From: an uncultured Terriglobales bacterium
GTDB taxonomy: Bacteria; Acidobacteriota; Terriglobia; Terriglobales; Acidobacteriaceae
Assembly: GCA_955652845.1 (NCBI GenBank)
Contig: CATPBY010000102.1
Coordinates: forward strand, 1-12,660
Reading direction: 5' to 3'
Length of the DNA: 12,660 nt
Shown: piece by piece, positions 7,653 to 12,660 of the stretch
How positions within the stretch are numbered: the first letter of the stretch is position 1
Layout: each line of letters opens with the position of its first letter
Made by a program: the position numbers and the translations under genes
Notes under the pieces: generated by a model
Told to the model about the DNA's origin: nothing
The model's database searches: none
What the model saw: only the letters and a program-made list of their open reading frames with translations

Positions 7653-7680
7653 TTGACTGCAAAAATAAGAAGAGTAAAAA
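7653..7680 (+). promoter_or_regulatory. Predicted promoter of the tandem structured RNA
   Basis: A -35-like TTGACT (7653-7658, 5 of 6 to consensus), a 16-bp spacer and TAAAAA (7675-7680, 4 of 6) in a locally A-rich stretch. Initiation would fall near 7687, four bases before the first helix of the RNA module at 7691. This agreement in position is the main support. Confidence 0.45.
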
Positions 7681-7690
7681 GATACTCGTT

Positions 7691-7836
7691 CTTTGACAGC
7701 TTCTGAAGTTTACCCGGTTGGTGCGGCGTCCGGGGCTCAAGCGAAGTCACCTTCTACATTGCAAAATGACTGAAGGAAGGCTAGCGAGGGTCTATAGCAA
7801 AGCGCTGGTCGAGGCGAACAAGAAGATATGTTGAAG
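7691..7836 (+). repeat. RNA module A
   Basis: Outer helix CTTTGACA (7691-7698)/TGTTGAAG (7829-7836), a 1x3 internal loop, then CTTCT (7700-7704)/AGAAG (7821-7825). Inside lie three hairpins. P2 is CCCGG (7713-7717)/CCGGG (7730-7734) with a 12-nt loop. P3 is CCTTC (7750-7754)/GAAGG (7772-7776), a 2x3 internal loop, CATT/AATG and a GCAA cap (7761-7764). P4 is GGCTAGCG (7779-7786)/CGCTGGTC (7803-7810) with a 16-nt loop carrying most of the conserved AGCGAGGGTCTA. Confidence 0.55.
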
Positions 7837-7847
7837 GCAAGATAGAG

Positions 7848-8004
7848 TCCCGAGGCGTCAGACTGGTTTATCCGGTTGGCGGTAAGCCCGGAGCCCAAGT
7901 GATGATCGCGCGTAGCACCCGCAAGGGAAGCCACGAGAGCAGGTCAGCGAGGGTCTAAAAGCGAGCTACTGGCCGAGACGAACAAGTCCGACACCACCTC
8001 GGGA
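7848..8004 (+). repeat. RNA module B
   Basis: Same layout as module A. The outer helix is TCCCGAGG (7848-7855)/CCTCGGGA (7997-8004), followed by a 1x4 internal loop and GTCAGACT (7857-7864)/AGTCCGAC (7985-7992) with one A-C mismatch. P2 is TCCGG (7871-7875)/CCGGA (7888-7892), again with a 12-nt loop. P3 is CGTAG (7911-7915)/CCACG (7931-7935) with one mismatch, a 2x3 internal loop, and CCC/GGG capped by GCAA (7921-7924). P4 is GGTCAG (7942-7947)/CTGGCC (7969-7974). Compared with A, P2 shows a full C-G to U-A swap, and P4 shows several one-sided changes through G-U. Confidence 0.55.
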
Positions 8005-8015
8005 TTCTTATTTTT
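7997..8015 (+). terminator. U-rich tail after module B, possible terminator of the tandem RNA
   Basis: The 3' arm of module B's outer helix, CCTCGGGA, is followed directly by TTCTTATTTTT (8005-8015). The helix partner is far away (7848-7855), so this is a terminator-like end built from the closing helix of the whole module rather than a compact hairpin. Confidence 0.4.
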
Positions 8016-8020
8016 CGACT

Positions 8021-8103
8021 ACTGGTTAGTGGCCAGTAAATGCGGCTCGACCGCCCTTCCCCTCCGTACTGGTTGTTGGAACCAGCTGACCACTAGCCTT
8101 TTT
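8021..8103 (+). terminator. Three-helix element with U5 tail, second possible end of the + strand RNA
   Basis: GGTTAGTGG (8024-8032) pairs with CCACTAGCC (8090-8098; nine pairs, one G-U), followed by TTTTT (8099-8103). Inside are two hairpins, GCGG (8042-8045)/CCGC (8051-8054) and CTGGTT (8069-8074)/AACCAG (8080-8085). A competing small hairpin ACTGG (8021-8025)/CCAGT (8033-8037) overlaps the first arm. The T-run overlaps the stop codon of the convergent gene at 8102. Confidence 0.5.
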
Positions 8104-8782
8104 ACGGTCCCTGTTGCAACTGCAGCTTGTCCGTCGTCACCAGCCTGGTGCGGTAGATTGTGTTCGTTGCCTCCACTTCCGCCACTGCATCCACGTTCAG
8201 CTCGTACTCACCACGCGGCAAGTTCTCCGCAAAAGTGAGCTCGTAGTCGGTGGTGTCTTTCTTTAAGTTAAAATGCTGATAGCCAACCGTGGTCGCCCGT
8301 CCGATCTCATTCACCGCCAGGGCGATCACCGTGAAATCAAAATCCTGCCCAGTCTGATTCGATAACTTGATGGCACACTCAACCCTCTGTCCGGTAACTT
8401 TGGGATAGCGGCTCCATTGCACTACCAGCGGAGCCACCACTTGCAAACTTAATTCCTGAGTGCGTTGATGAGCGGGCTTGCCGCTATCGGTCGCCGATAC
8501 TACGAAGTGAAATTGGCCGGTCTCGGTGGGAGCTCCGCTCAGGATTCCGTCGTCGCTCAAGGTCATCCCGTGAGGAAGGGCGCCGCCGCCCACTTCCCAC
8601 TTGAATGGCGGAATTCCTCCTGTGGCTTCCAACTGGAAGCGGTACGGTTGTCTCAGGAAACCCTTTGGCAGAGAAGTTGTTGGCACTACGATTCGTTCGC
8701 CGGTGGCGGCTCCGGACTGGCCCGGCGACGCGCTCACCAGTGCCAGCACCACCAGCATCGCCGCAGTTATCTTGATGAACAT
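8102..8782 (-). CDS. Exported protein with putative Ig (He_PIG-type) domain
   Basis: A 226-residue protein. Residues 1-19 form a signal peptide core (basic start, ITAAMLVVLALVSA), with cleavage plausible near 19-26. Residues 31-117 match the putative-Ig (He_PIG) pattern: a GGIPPFKWEV turn (55-64), ALPHGMTLSDDGILSGAPTE (68-87), then a Phe-rich strand and VVSATDSG (94-101). Residues 118-226 form a second strand-rich region of unknown family. Proteins with this domain usually act in the periplasm or at the surface as binding modules; no catalytic residues are evident. The gene starts 13 nt after the stop of the kinase gene and is surely co-transcribed with it, so the product may be a sensing, adhesion or client protein of the kinase system. 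The Shine-Dalgarno is poor (AAGAAG). Confidence 0.82.
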   Translation of the reverse strand: MFIKITAAMLVVLALVSASPGQSGAATGERIVVPTTSLPKGFLRQPYRFQLEATGGIPPFKWEVGGGALPHGMTLSDDGILSGAPTETGQFHFVVSATDSGKPAHQRTQELSLQVVAPLVVQWSRYPKVTGQRVECAIKLSNQTGQDFDFTVIALAVNEIGRATTVGYQHFNLKKDTTDYELTFAENLPRGEYELNVDAVAEVEATNTIYRTRLVTTDKLQLQQGP

Positions 8783-8795
8783 GAGCTTTTTCTTC

Positions 8796-11456
8796 TTACG
8801 GCTTTAGATTACTCAACAGTACGATATCGGCTTCGCCTTTTCCCACTGCGGCGTAAATAGAGTGGCCATCGGACGACCAGGAGACTCGCCGCACAATGAA
8901 TGTCGCCTGCGCCCCAAAATCGGTAATCTTTCGCATTGCCCCACCATCGGTGGGCTGCGCCCAGATATTCGTGGTCGGTCCATCGGTCAGCAACAACGCC
9001 AGCCATTTGCCGTCTGGAGAAAGCACCGGTTGCATCAGAACTCCGCTGGAGAGGCGCGAGCCGGAAATCCGAGCCAGCTTCTGCGCCGGACCATTCTCCG
9101 GATAGGCCGTCAGTATCTCCATGTCAGACAGACCGTTAAGCGCGGGCAAATTCATAACAAAGAAGAGCTTCCCTTGCGCGTCCACCGCTGGTTTTTGGCC
9201 TTCTTCGCGCACCGCCACGCTGGTTCCGCCCTCTGGAGAGACTTTCTCAATGCGGAACGCATTTTTGGCAGGCGGCGAAAAATACAGCCACCGGCTATCC
9301 CGAGACCAGCAGGCCCAACCCCCGCCATCCGACACTTTACGAGCATTGCTTCCGTCAGGATTCATCAGCCACATATCAACATTCCATCCCGCAAGTCCAC
9401 GCTTGACGTAGGCAATGTATCTGCCGTCCGGCGACCAGACGGGCACCCCGATCGTAATTTGGGGATGCTGTTCGAACGTCAGCTGGCGATTCTGCTGGGT
9501 TTCGAGATTCAGAACCCACAGATTGCCATGTCCCCCGCTGTCGCTCAGATATACCAGTTCACGATCTCCGGGACCGGCAGACGGTGTCTGCACCGCTCCC
9601 GTCTGGTGGGTAATCTGGACGCCGCGGCGAACGTTTTCCTGCGGGCTGTTATCTACCGGGTAGCGCCAGATATCGAACTGTATCTGCCGCCGGGTTGCGA
9701 CCAGATTACCTTGCCGATCCAGGTCCGGCGAAATGTAGGAAGTCTCCCCAAATGTGAGTTGCCGTAAATTCTTTCCCCCAGTTTGAACCGACCACAGATT
9801 CATGGTCCTCAGGTAAAGGACCGTGTCGCCTCGCGAGGAACTGTAGACCACCCCAGAACCGTCCGGGAGCCAGGCAAAGCCAACCAGCGGATTTCCGTCC
9901 CGTGTAACAGCTTGTGGATCGCCGCCTTCCACCGGTACGTAGAAAATGTCGTAATCGAACGTCCTGCCCCGCTGAAATCCCAACCTGCGATCGTCAGGAG
10001 ACCAGCGCAGATCGGAATAGTTGTATTCAGTAGGAAGAACCGACAGGCGGCGGGAATTCGTGCCGTCGGCATCCGCGATAGCGAGCTCAATCTCGCCCTG
10101 ATTGGAATGAAAATAGGCTATGTGTTTGCCGTCGTGGCTCAGGTCAGCTCCCCCCAGGCTATCGACCAGGGGGCGCGCCGTCCCACCCAGCGCCGGTATT
10201 TGCCAGATCTTTCCTTCTCCGTCCGGTTCCTGCGATGGAGAGAAAAATATCAGCGCTGAAGAATCCGGCGACCAGCGCGGATATTGATGGTCCGCGTCAT
10301 CGTGGGTTACCTGCAGCGGCGTGCCCCCCGCCAGCAATCGCACCCAGACCTGCCTCTGTCCACCAACGTCAGCCGTGAATGCCACCGACTTGCCGTCCGG
10401 CGAGAGAGCCGGAAATTCCTCCATGCCGACAAAGTCGGTCAGCCGTTTCAACTCGATCGGTGACGGGCCCGGCGCCCGCGACGTCAATCCGCGTGCCGCC
10501 AAAAAACCGAGCAGGGCGGAGCCTAACGCGAACCCGATCAAAGCTGGCAGGGGCCAGCGCCGGTCTTTCTTAGCCGGCAAAGCCGGGACAGCGCCGCTTC
10601 CACTTTCGTCCCGGCCAAGCAGCTCCAGGTTGAATGCCAGGTCGCGCGCCGATTGAAAGCGCTCTGCCGGATCTTTTTCCAGACAGCGATGCACAATTCG
10701 TCCCAGCGCCGGGGGCAGATTACGTCCCAGCCCAGACAGTTCGGCCGGCTCCTCCTTGAGTATCGCGCTCATGGTGTCGGCGGGCGTGTCCGCTTGAAAG
10801 GCGCGTTTCCCCGAGAGCATTTCATAAATGATCGCTCCCAGGCTGAAGATGTCGGAGCGATGGTCCACGACTTGTCCGCGAACCTGCTCCGGGGACATGT
10901 AGCCAACCGTCCCCAGCACGGTCCCAACCTCGGTAACTGTGGCTAGTGAACTCTGCGATGCGGTGTTTTCCAGGCCCACCAGCTTCGCCAGACCGAAATC
11001 CAGAATCTTGACCACGCCGTCGCGCGTCAGAAAGATGTTTTCAGGTTTCAGGTCCCGATGCACAATGCCGCGGTCATGCGCCGCCGCCAGCCCGCGTGCT
11101 GTCTGCAGCGCATACTCCACTGCTTTTCGCGCCGGAATTTCCCCCTGCTGCAGCCGTTCGCGCAGAGTCTGCCCCTGCAGCAGCTCGGTAATGAGATACG
11201 GCGCATTGCTCTCGGTGGCGCCGAAGCGATACACCGCTACAATGTTTGGGTGGTTGAGGGCGGCAGCAGCGCGCGCTTCCTGTTCAAAACGCCGCAGCCG
11301 GTCGCCGTCTGAGGCTAACTCTTCCGGAAGCACTTTGACGGCGACTTCGCGGCCCAGGTTCTGATCGCGGGCGCGATACACCTCTCCCATTCCGCCCGCG
11401 CCCAGAGGCGCGATGATTTCGCAGTCGCCGAGTTTCATCCCGGCTGAAATAGGCAT
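8796..11456 (-). CDS. Membrane Ser/Thr protein kinase (PknB-type) with TolB/PD40 beta-propeller sensor
   Basis: An 886-residue receptor-like kinase. The cytoplasmic kinase domain covers about 11-275: glycine loop LGAGGMGEV (18-26), VAVKVL with the ATP-binding Lys41, a helix-C Glu near 58-60, catalytic HRDLKPEN (133-140), DFG (153-155) and SPE (188-190) in place of APE. All residues needed for activity are present. A basic linker (AKKDRR, 295-300) precedes one transmembrane helix at about 302-322. Residues from about 335 to the end form repeated PD40/WD40-like blades, each with a WSPDG or LSPDG signature (for example RWSPDSSALIFFS, VWSPDGRYIAYV), forming a propeller outside the membrane. The architecture is common in Acidobacteriota. 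ATG 11456 sits close to a TATAAT box; Met7 (11438) is an alternative start. It is first in an operon with the Ig-fold gene. Confidence 0.94.
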   Translation of the reverse strand: MPISAGMKLGDCEIIAPLGAGGMGEVYRARDQNLGREVAVKVLPEELASDGDRLRRFEQEARAAAALNHPNIVAVYRFGATESNAPYLITELLQGQTLRERLQQGEIPARKAVEYALQTARGLAAAHDRGIVHRDLKPENIFLTRDGVVKILDFGLAKLVGLENTASQSSLATVTEVGTVLGTVGYMSPEQVRGQVVDHRSDIFSLGAIIYEMLSGKRAFQADTPADTMSAILKEEPAELSGLGRNLPPALGRIVHRCLEKDPAERFQSARDLAFNLELLGRDESGSGAVPALPAKKDRRWPLPALIGFALGSALLGFLAARGLTSRAPGPSPIELKRLTDFVGMEEFPALSPDGKSVAFTADVGGQRQVWVRLLAGGTPLQVTHDDADHQYPRWSPDSSALIFFSPSQEPDGEGKIWQIPALGGTARPLVDSLGGADLSHDGKHIAYFHSNQGEIELAIADADGTNSRRLSVLPTEYNYSDLRWSPDDRRLGFQRGRTFDYDIFYVPVEGGDPQAVTRDGNPLVGFAWLPDGSGVVYSSSRGDTVLYLRTMNLWSVQTGGKNLRQLTFGETSYISPDLDRQGNLVATRRQIQFDIWRYPVDNSPQENVRRGVQITHQTGAVQTPSAGPGDRELVYLSDSGGHGNLWVLNLETQQNRQLTFEQHPQITIGVPVWSPDGRYIAYVKRGLAGWNVDMWLMNPDGSNARKVSDGGGWACWSRDSRWLYFSPPAKNAFRIEKVSPEGGTSVAVREEGQKPAVDAQGKLFFVMNLPALNGLSDMEILTAYPENGPAQKLARISGSRLSSGVLMQPVLSPDGKWLALLLTDGPTTNIWAQPTDGGAMRKITDFGAQATFIVRRVSWSSDGHSIYAAVGKGEADIVLLSNLKP

Positions 11457-11466
11457 CGATCATGGC

Positions 11467-11472
11467 ATTATA
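11467..11472 (-). promoter_or_regulatory. -10 box of the kinase operon, near-leaderless
   Basis: A perfect TATAAT on the minus strand ends 10 bases before the ATG at 11456, so transcription would start within about five bases of that codon. I see no convincing -35 at 16-18 bp. If this is the promoter, the mRNA is leaderless or nearly so, or translation starts at Met7 (11438). Confidence 0.4.
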
Positions 11473-11628
11473 GTGCGTCGAAAGCGCTCTGCTGATCGCT
11501 GCATTGCTTTTAACTTTCATAGTATTTATTTCGCAATCCAATACGGCTTGTGCTGGCCCTGCATGAAAGTGGTCAGGCGAACTTATCTTTTGGGTTAATC
11601 AGTCTTATGTACTGCAAAAGATGGATTG

Positions 11629-11700
11629 GTGATCGGCCCGCTGCAGGCTAGGATTCCACCTGCAATTAGGCCGGTTGTGTGCGTGATTCTTAAGCAACCG
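11629..11700 (+). promoter_or_regulatory. Competing hairpins upstream of a terminator, attenuator-like leader
   Basis: ATCGGCC (11632-11638) pairs with GGCCGGT (11669-11675, one G-U), extendable by three G-U pairs (11629-11631 with 11676-11678). It encloses TGCAGG (11642-11647)/CCTGCA (11659-11664) with an 11-nt loop. The alternative CGGTTG (11672-11677)/CAACCG (11695-11700) uses the same GGTT bases, so the two cannot coexist. No known riboswitch consensus is recognised, and no promoter upstream is convincing. Confidence 0.35.
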
Positions 11701-11710
11701 CCCCTCCCCT

Positions 11711-11752
11711 AAAAACCTGCCGATCCTCCCGCACGGGATTGGCAGGTTTTTT
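11711..11752 (+). terminator. Intrinsic terminator
   Basis: A 17-bp stem (11711-11727 with 11735-11751) with core CCTGCC/GGCAGG, two internal G-U pairs, a 7-nt loop, and a run of six T (11747-11752). It starts with five A, so it could also act on the minus strand. There is no + strand gene between 11457 and this site, so it ends either a small RNA or a leader transcript of the HD gene at 11847. Confidence 0.8.
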
Positions 11753-11846
11753 GGATCGACAGTTTCGCGATTTGTCAGACCCCCCTCGACGTTCCCTCGG
11801 CCCTCACGATAAGCTAGATGGTTTTGTGGAGGGAGCATCGGACCGT

Positions 11847-12404
11847 ATGCGCGAGGCGGTGTCAAAACTGTGGCCTGAGATTCAGTGGATCGAAAACAAG
11901 ACCCTGCAGGGGCAGGTCACAGAAACCTGGATCAAAGCCCTGGAGCGCAGTCCTCTGAAGCCTGCCGACCTGACGCGCATTCCGTTCACCCTGCTGGTGC
12001 CCAACTGTCCCATCACTTTCATGGAGCACAAGCGCTGCGTAGTGCATATCGCGCGGCAGAGCGCCGAAGCTATGCAGGAATTTATGGGACGCGCCCTGCC
12101 CATCGACATGGACACCGTTGTCGCGGGCGCCATCCTGGCCGATGTTGGCAAGTTGCTCGAGTATGAGCTTGGTCCCGACGGCAAGAGCCGCCAGAGCGAG
12201 CGCGGGGAGGCGTTGCGGCATCCTTTTACCGGTGTGGCGCTGGCATTGGAGTGCGGTGTGCCTGATGCCGTGTGTCACATCATCGCATCGCACGCGGCGG
12301 AGGGAGATCTGGTGAAGCGCACCACGGAAGCCTATATCGTTCACCATGCCGACTTCATGGCCTTCCTGCCGTTCAAGAATCCCAGGAACGTGAAAGTGAA
12401 ATGA
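11847..12404 (+). CDS. HD-domain protein with altered HD dyad
   Basis: A 185-residue protein of the HD superfamily. The ATG at 11847 is chosen because conserved-looking sequence starts there and GGAGGGAG lies at 11828-11835; the spacing is long and GTG 11826 in frame is possible. An open frame back to 11739 would begin inside the terminator. Visible metal-site elements in order are His61 (FMEHKR), Ala98-Asp99 (ILADVGKLLEYE), His125 (RHPFTG), His149 (IASHAAEGD) and Asp169 (HHADF). The first His of the HD pair is replaced by Ala; the other ligands are kept. HD proteins are mostly metal-dependent phosphohydrolases of nucleotides, but the substrate here is unknown. The gene ends 111 nt before the MmgE/PrpD start, and the pair is likely one transcript. 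No signal peptide is seen, so it is probably cytoplasmic. Confidence 0.82.
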   Translation: MREAVSKLWPEIQWIENKTLQGQVTETWIKALERSPLKPADLTRIPFTLLVPNCPITFMEHKRCVVHIARQSAEAMQEFMGRALPIDMDTVVAGAILADVGKLLEYELGPDGKSRQSERGEALRHPFTGVALALECGVPDAVCHIIASHAAEGDLVKRTTEAYIVHHADFMAFLPFKNPRNVKVK

Positions 12405-12515
12405 ACTCGAATTCAGACCGGCGGCAAACATGGTCAGTACCGTGGAATGGCATGGCTTTTAGCCGTGCCGAAAGCATAGATCGGATTGCAAGTCGAGCGC
12501 TGCCAGGAGACGCCC

Positions 12516-12660
12516 GTGTCCGCTAAAGAAGCCGTCGCGACCAAAGAAACCGTCACCGCCCGGATGGCGCGCTGGGCCTCCGCTCTCGAATACGGGCATC
12601 TTTCGCAGGACGCTGTCTATCAGGCTAAACGCTTCCTGCTCGATTCCGTCGGCTGCGCCC
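12516..12660 (+). CDS. MmgE/PrpD family protein, N-terminal fragment
   Basis: Only the first 48 codons are present; the gene continues beyond the right edge. It starts at GTG 12516 with AGGAGA (12505-12510) five bases upstream. The frame contains a helical N-terminus typical of the MmgE/PrpD family: ARMARWASALEYGHLSQ (about 15-31) followed by AVYQAKRFLLDSVGCA (33-48), which corresponds to the usual V..AK..LLDS.GCA segment. Characterised members are 2-methylcitrate dehydratase (PrpD) and cis-aconitate decarboxylase; others are of unknown substrate. With only the N-terminus visible the reaction cannot be assigned. Confidence 0.75.
   Translation, partial: MSAKEAVATKETVTARMARWASALEYGHLSQDAVYQAKRFLLDSVGCA

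Larger units (their letters stand above)
7687..8015 (+). ncRNA. Putative stand-alone tandem structured RNA (two related modules), family not recognised
   Basis: Two consecutive modules (7691-7836 and 7848-8004), joined by an 11-nt linker, share sequence blocks and one secondary structure. The shared blocks are GTTTAYCCGGTTGG (7708-7721, 7866-7879), AGCGAGGGTCTA (7783-7794, 7946-7957) and CGAGRCGAACAAG (7810-7822, 7974-7986). The + strand is favoured because several helix pairs are G-U only on that strand, the hairpin caps read GCAA (a GNRA tetraloop), and a T-rich tail follows the last helix. No + strand gene follows before 11847, and the neighbour at 8102 is convergent, so a cis-acting riboswitch is unlikely. 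Start (~7687) and end (~8015) are inferred from the promoter and tail. It is not tRNA, tmRNA, RNase P, 6S, a glycine riboswitch or a c-di-GMP riboswitch by the motifs I can check. Confidence 0.6.

Noticed and set aside
7708..7956. Two short peptide-like frames both beginning VYPVG in the tandem region
   Set aside because: The shared peptide follows from the conserved RNA block GTTTAYCCGGTTGG. The frames have no good start, end quickly, and diverge in the positions that keep RNA helices paired, so RNA conservation explains them better.
7687..8015. Tandem glycine or c-di-GMP (GEMM) riboswitch, ykkC-type riboswitch
   Set aside because: Tandem layout and a GNRA cap first suggested these, but the expected core motifs and helix order are missing, and no gene follows on the same strand.
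8862..9767. A 301-residue open frame antisense to the kinase gene
   Set aside because: It lies wholly opposite the PD40 repeat region of a well-supported gene, shows no domain character, and is typical of shadow frames in GC-rich coding sequence.
12401..12526. A 41-residue open frame overlapping the HD stop by ATGA
   Set aside because: It has no Shine-Dalgarno of its own and no recognisable features, and it runs 11 bases past the well-supported start of the MmgE/PrpD gene. Translational coupling is possible but unsupported.

Overview
The window looks chromosomal and comes from a GC-moderate Gram-negative bacterium, most likely an Acidobacteriota (Terriglobia/Koribacter-like). The evidence is a 1,122-residue Oar-type TonB-dependent receptor with an N-terminal carboxypeptidase-regulatory-like domain, a PknB-type kinase fused to a TolB/PD40 propeller, an exported He_PIG-type Ig-domain protein, and a one-domain STAS protein. 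No transposase, integrase, CRISPR array, tRNA or rRNA is visible. The taxon is inferred from gene style only.

Layout. 1-260: no confident gene. 261-566 (+): short STAS protein. 592-1236 and 1380-1778 (-): a two-TM protein and, upstream of it, a PPOX/FMN-binding split-barrel oxidoreductase with a clear promoter and a perfect Shine-Dalgarno. 1997-2935 and 3007-6375 (+): an exported SAM hydroxide adenosyltransferase (DUF62) followed 71 nt later by the TonB-dependent receptor. 6446-7285 (-): purine nucleoside phosphorylase, convergent with the receptor. 7286-8101: a long gene-free stretch. 8102-8782 and 8796-11456 (-): an operon of Ser/Thr kinase then exported Ig-fold protein, 13 nt apart. 11457-11846: a gene-free stretch with alternative hairpins and a textbook intrinsic terminator. 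11847-12404 (+): an HD-domain protein, then from 12516 the start of an MmgE/PrpD-family protein that runs off the window.

The most interesting part is 7650-8103. Two tandem modules on the + strand (7691-7836 and 7848-8004) share three conserved sequence blocks. Each folds by hand into the same architecture: an outer helix interrupted by an asymmetric internal loop, closing a junction of three hairpins, of which the middle one is capped by a GCAA tetraloop. Helix positions that differ between the copies do so in ways that keep pairing (for example CCCGG/CCGGG against TCCGG/CCGGA). The pair has a plausible promoter just upstream, and its last helix runs into a U-rich tail. No + strand gene lies downstream, so it reads as a stand-alone structured RNA of about 330 nt rather than a riboswitch. 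I cannot match it to an RNA family I know.

The genes do not form one pathway. The DUF62/receptor pair may be co-transcribed, the kinase and Ig-fold protein form a likely signalling/envelope operon, and the HD and MmgE/PrpD genes are probably co-transcribed behind an attenuator-like leader.
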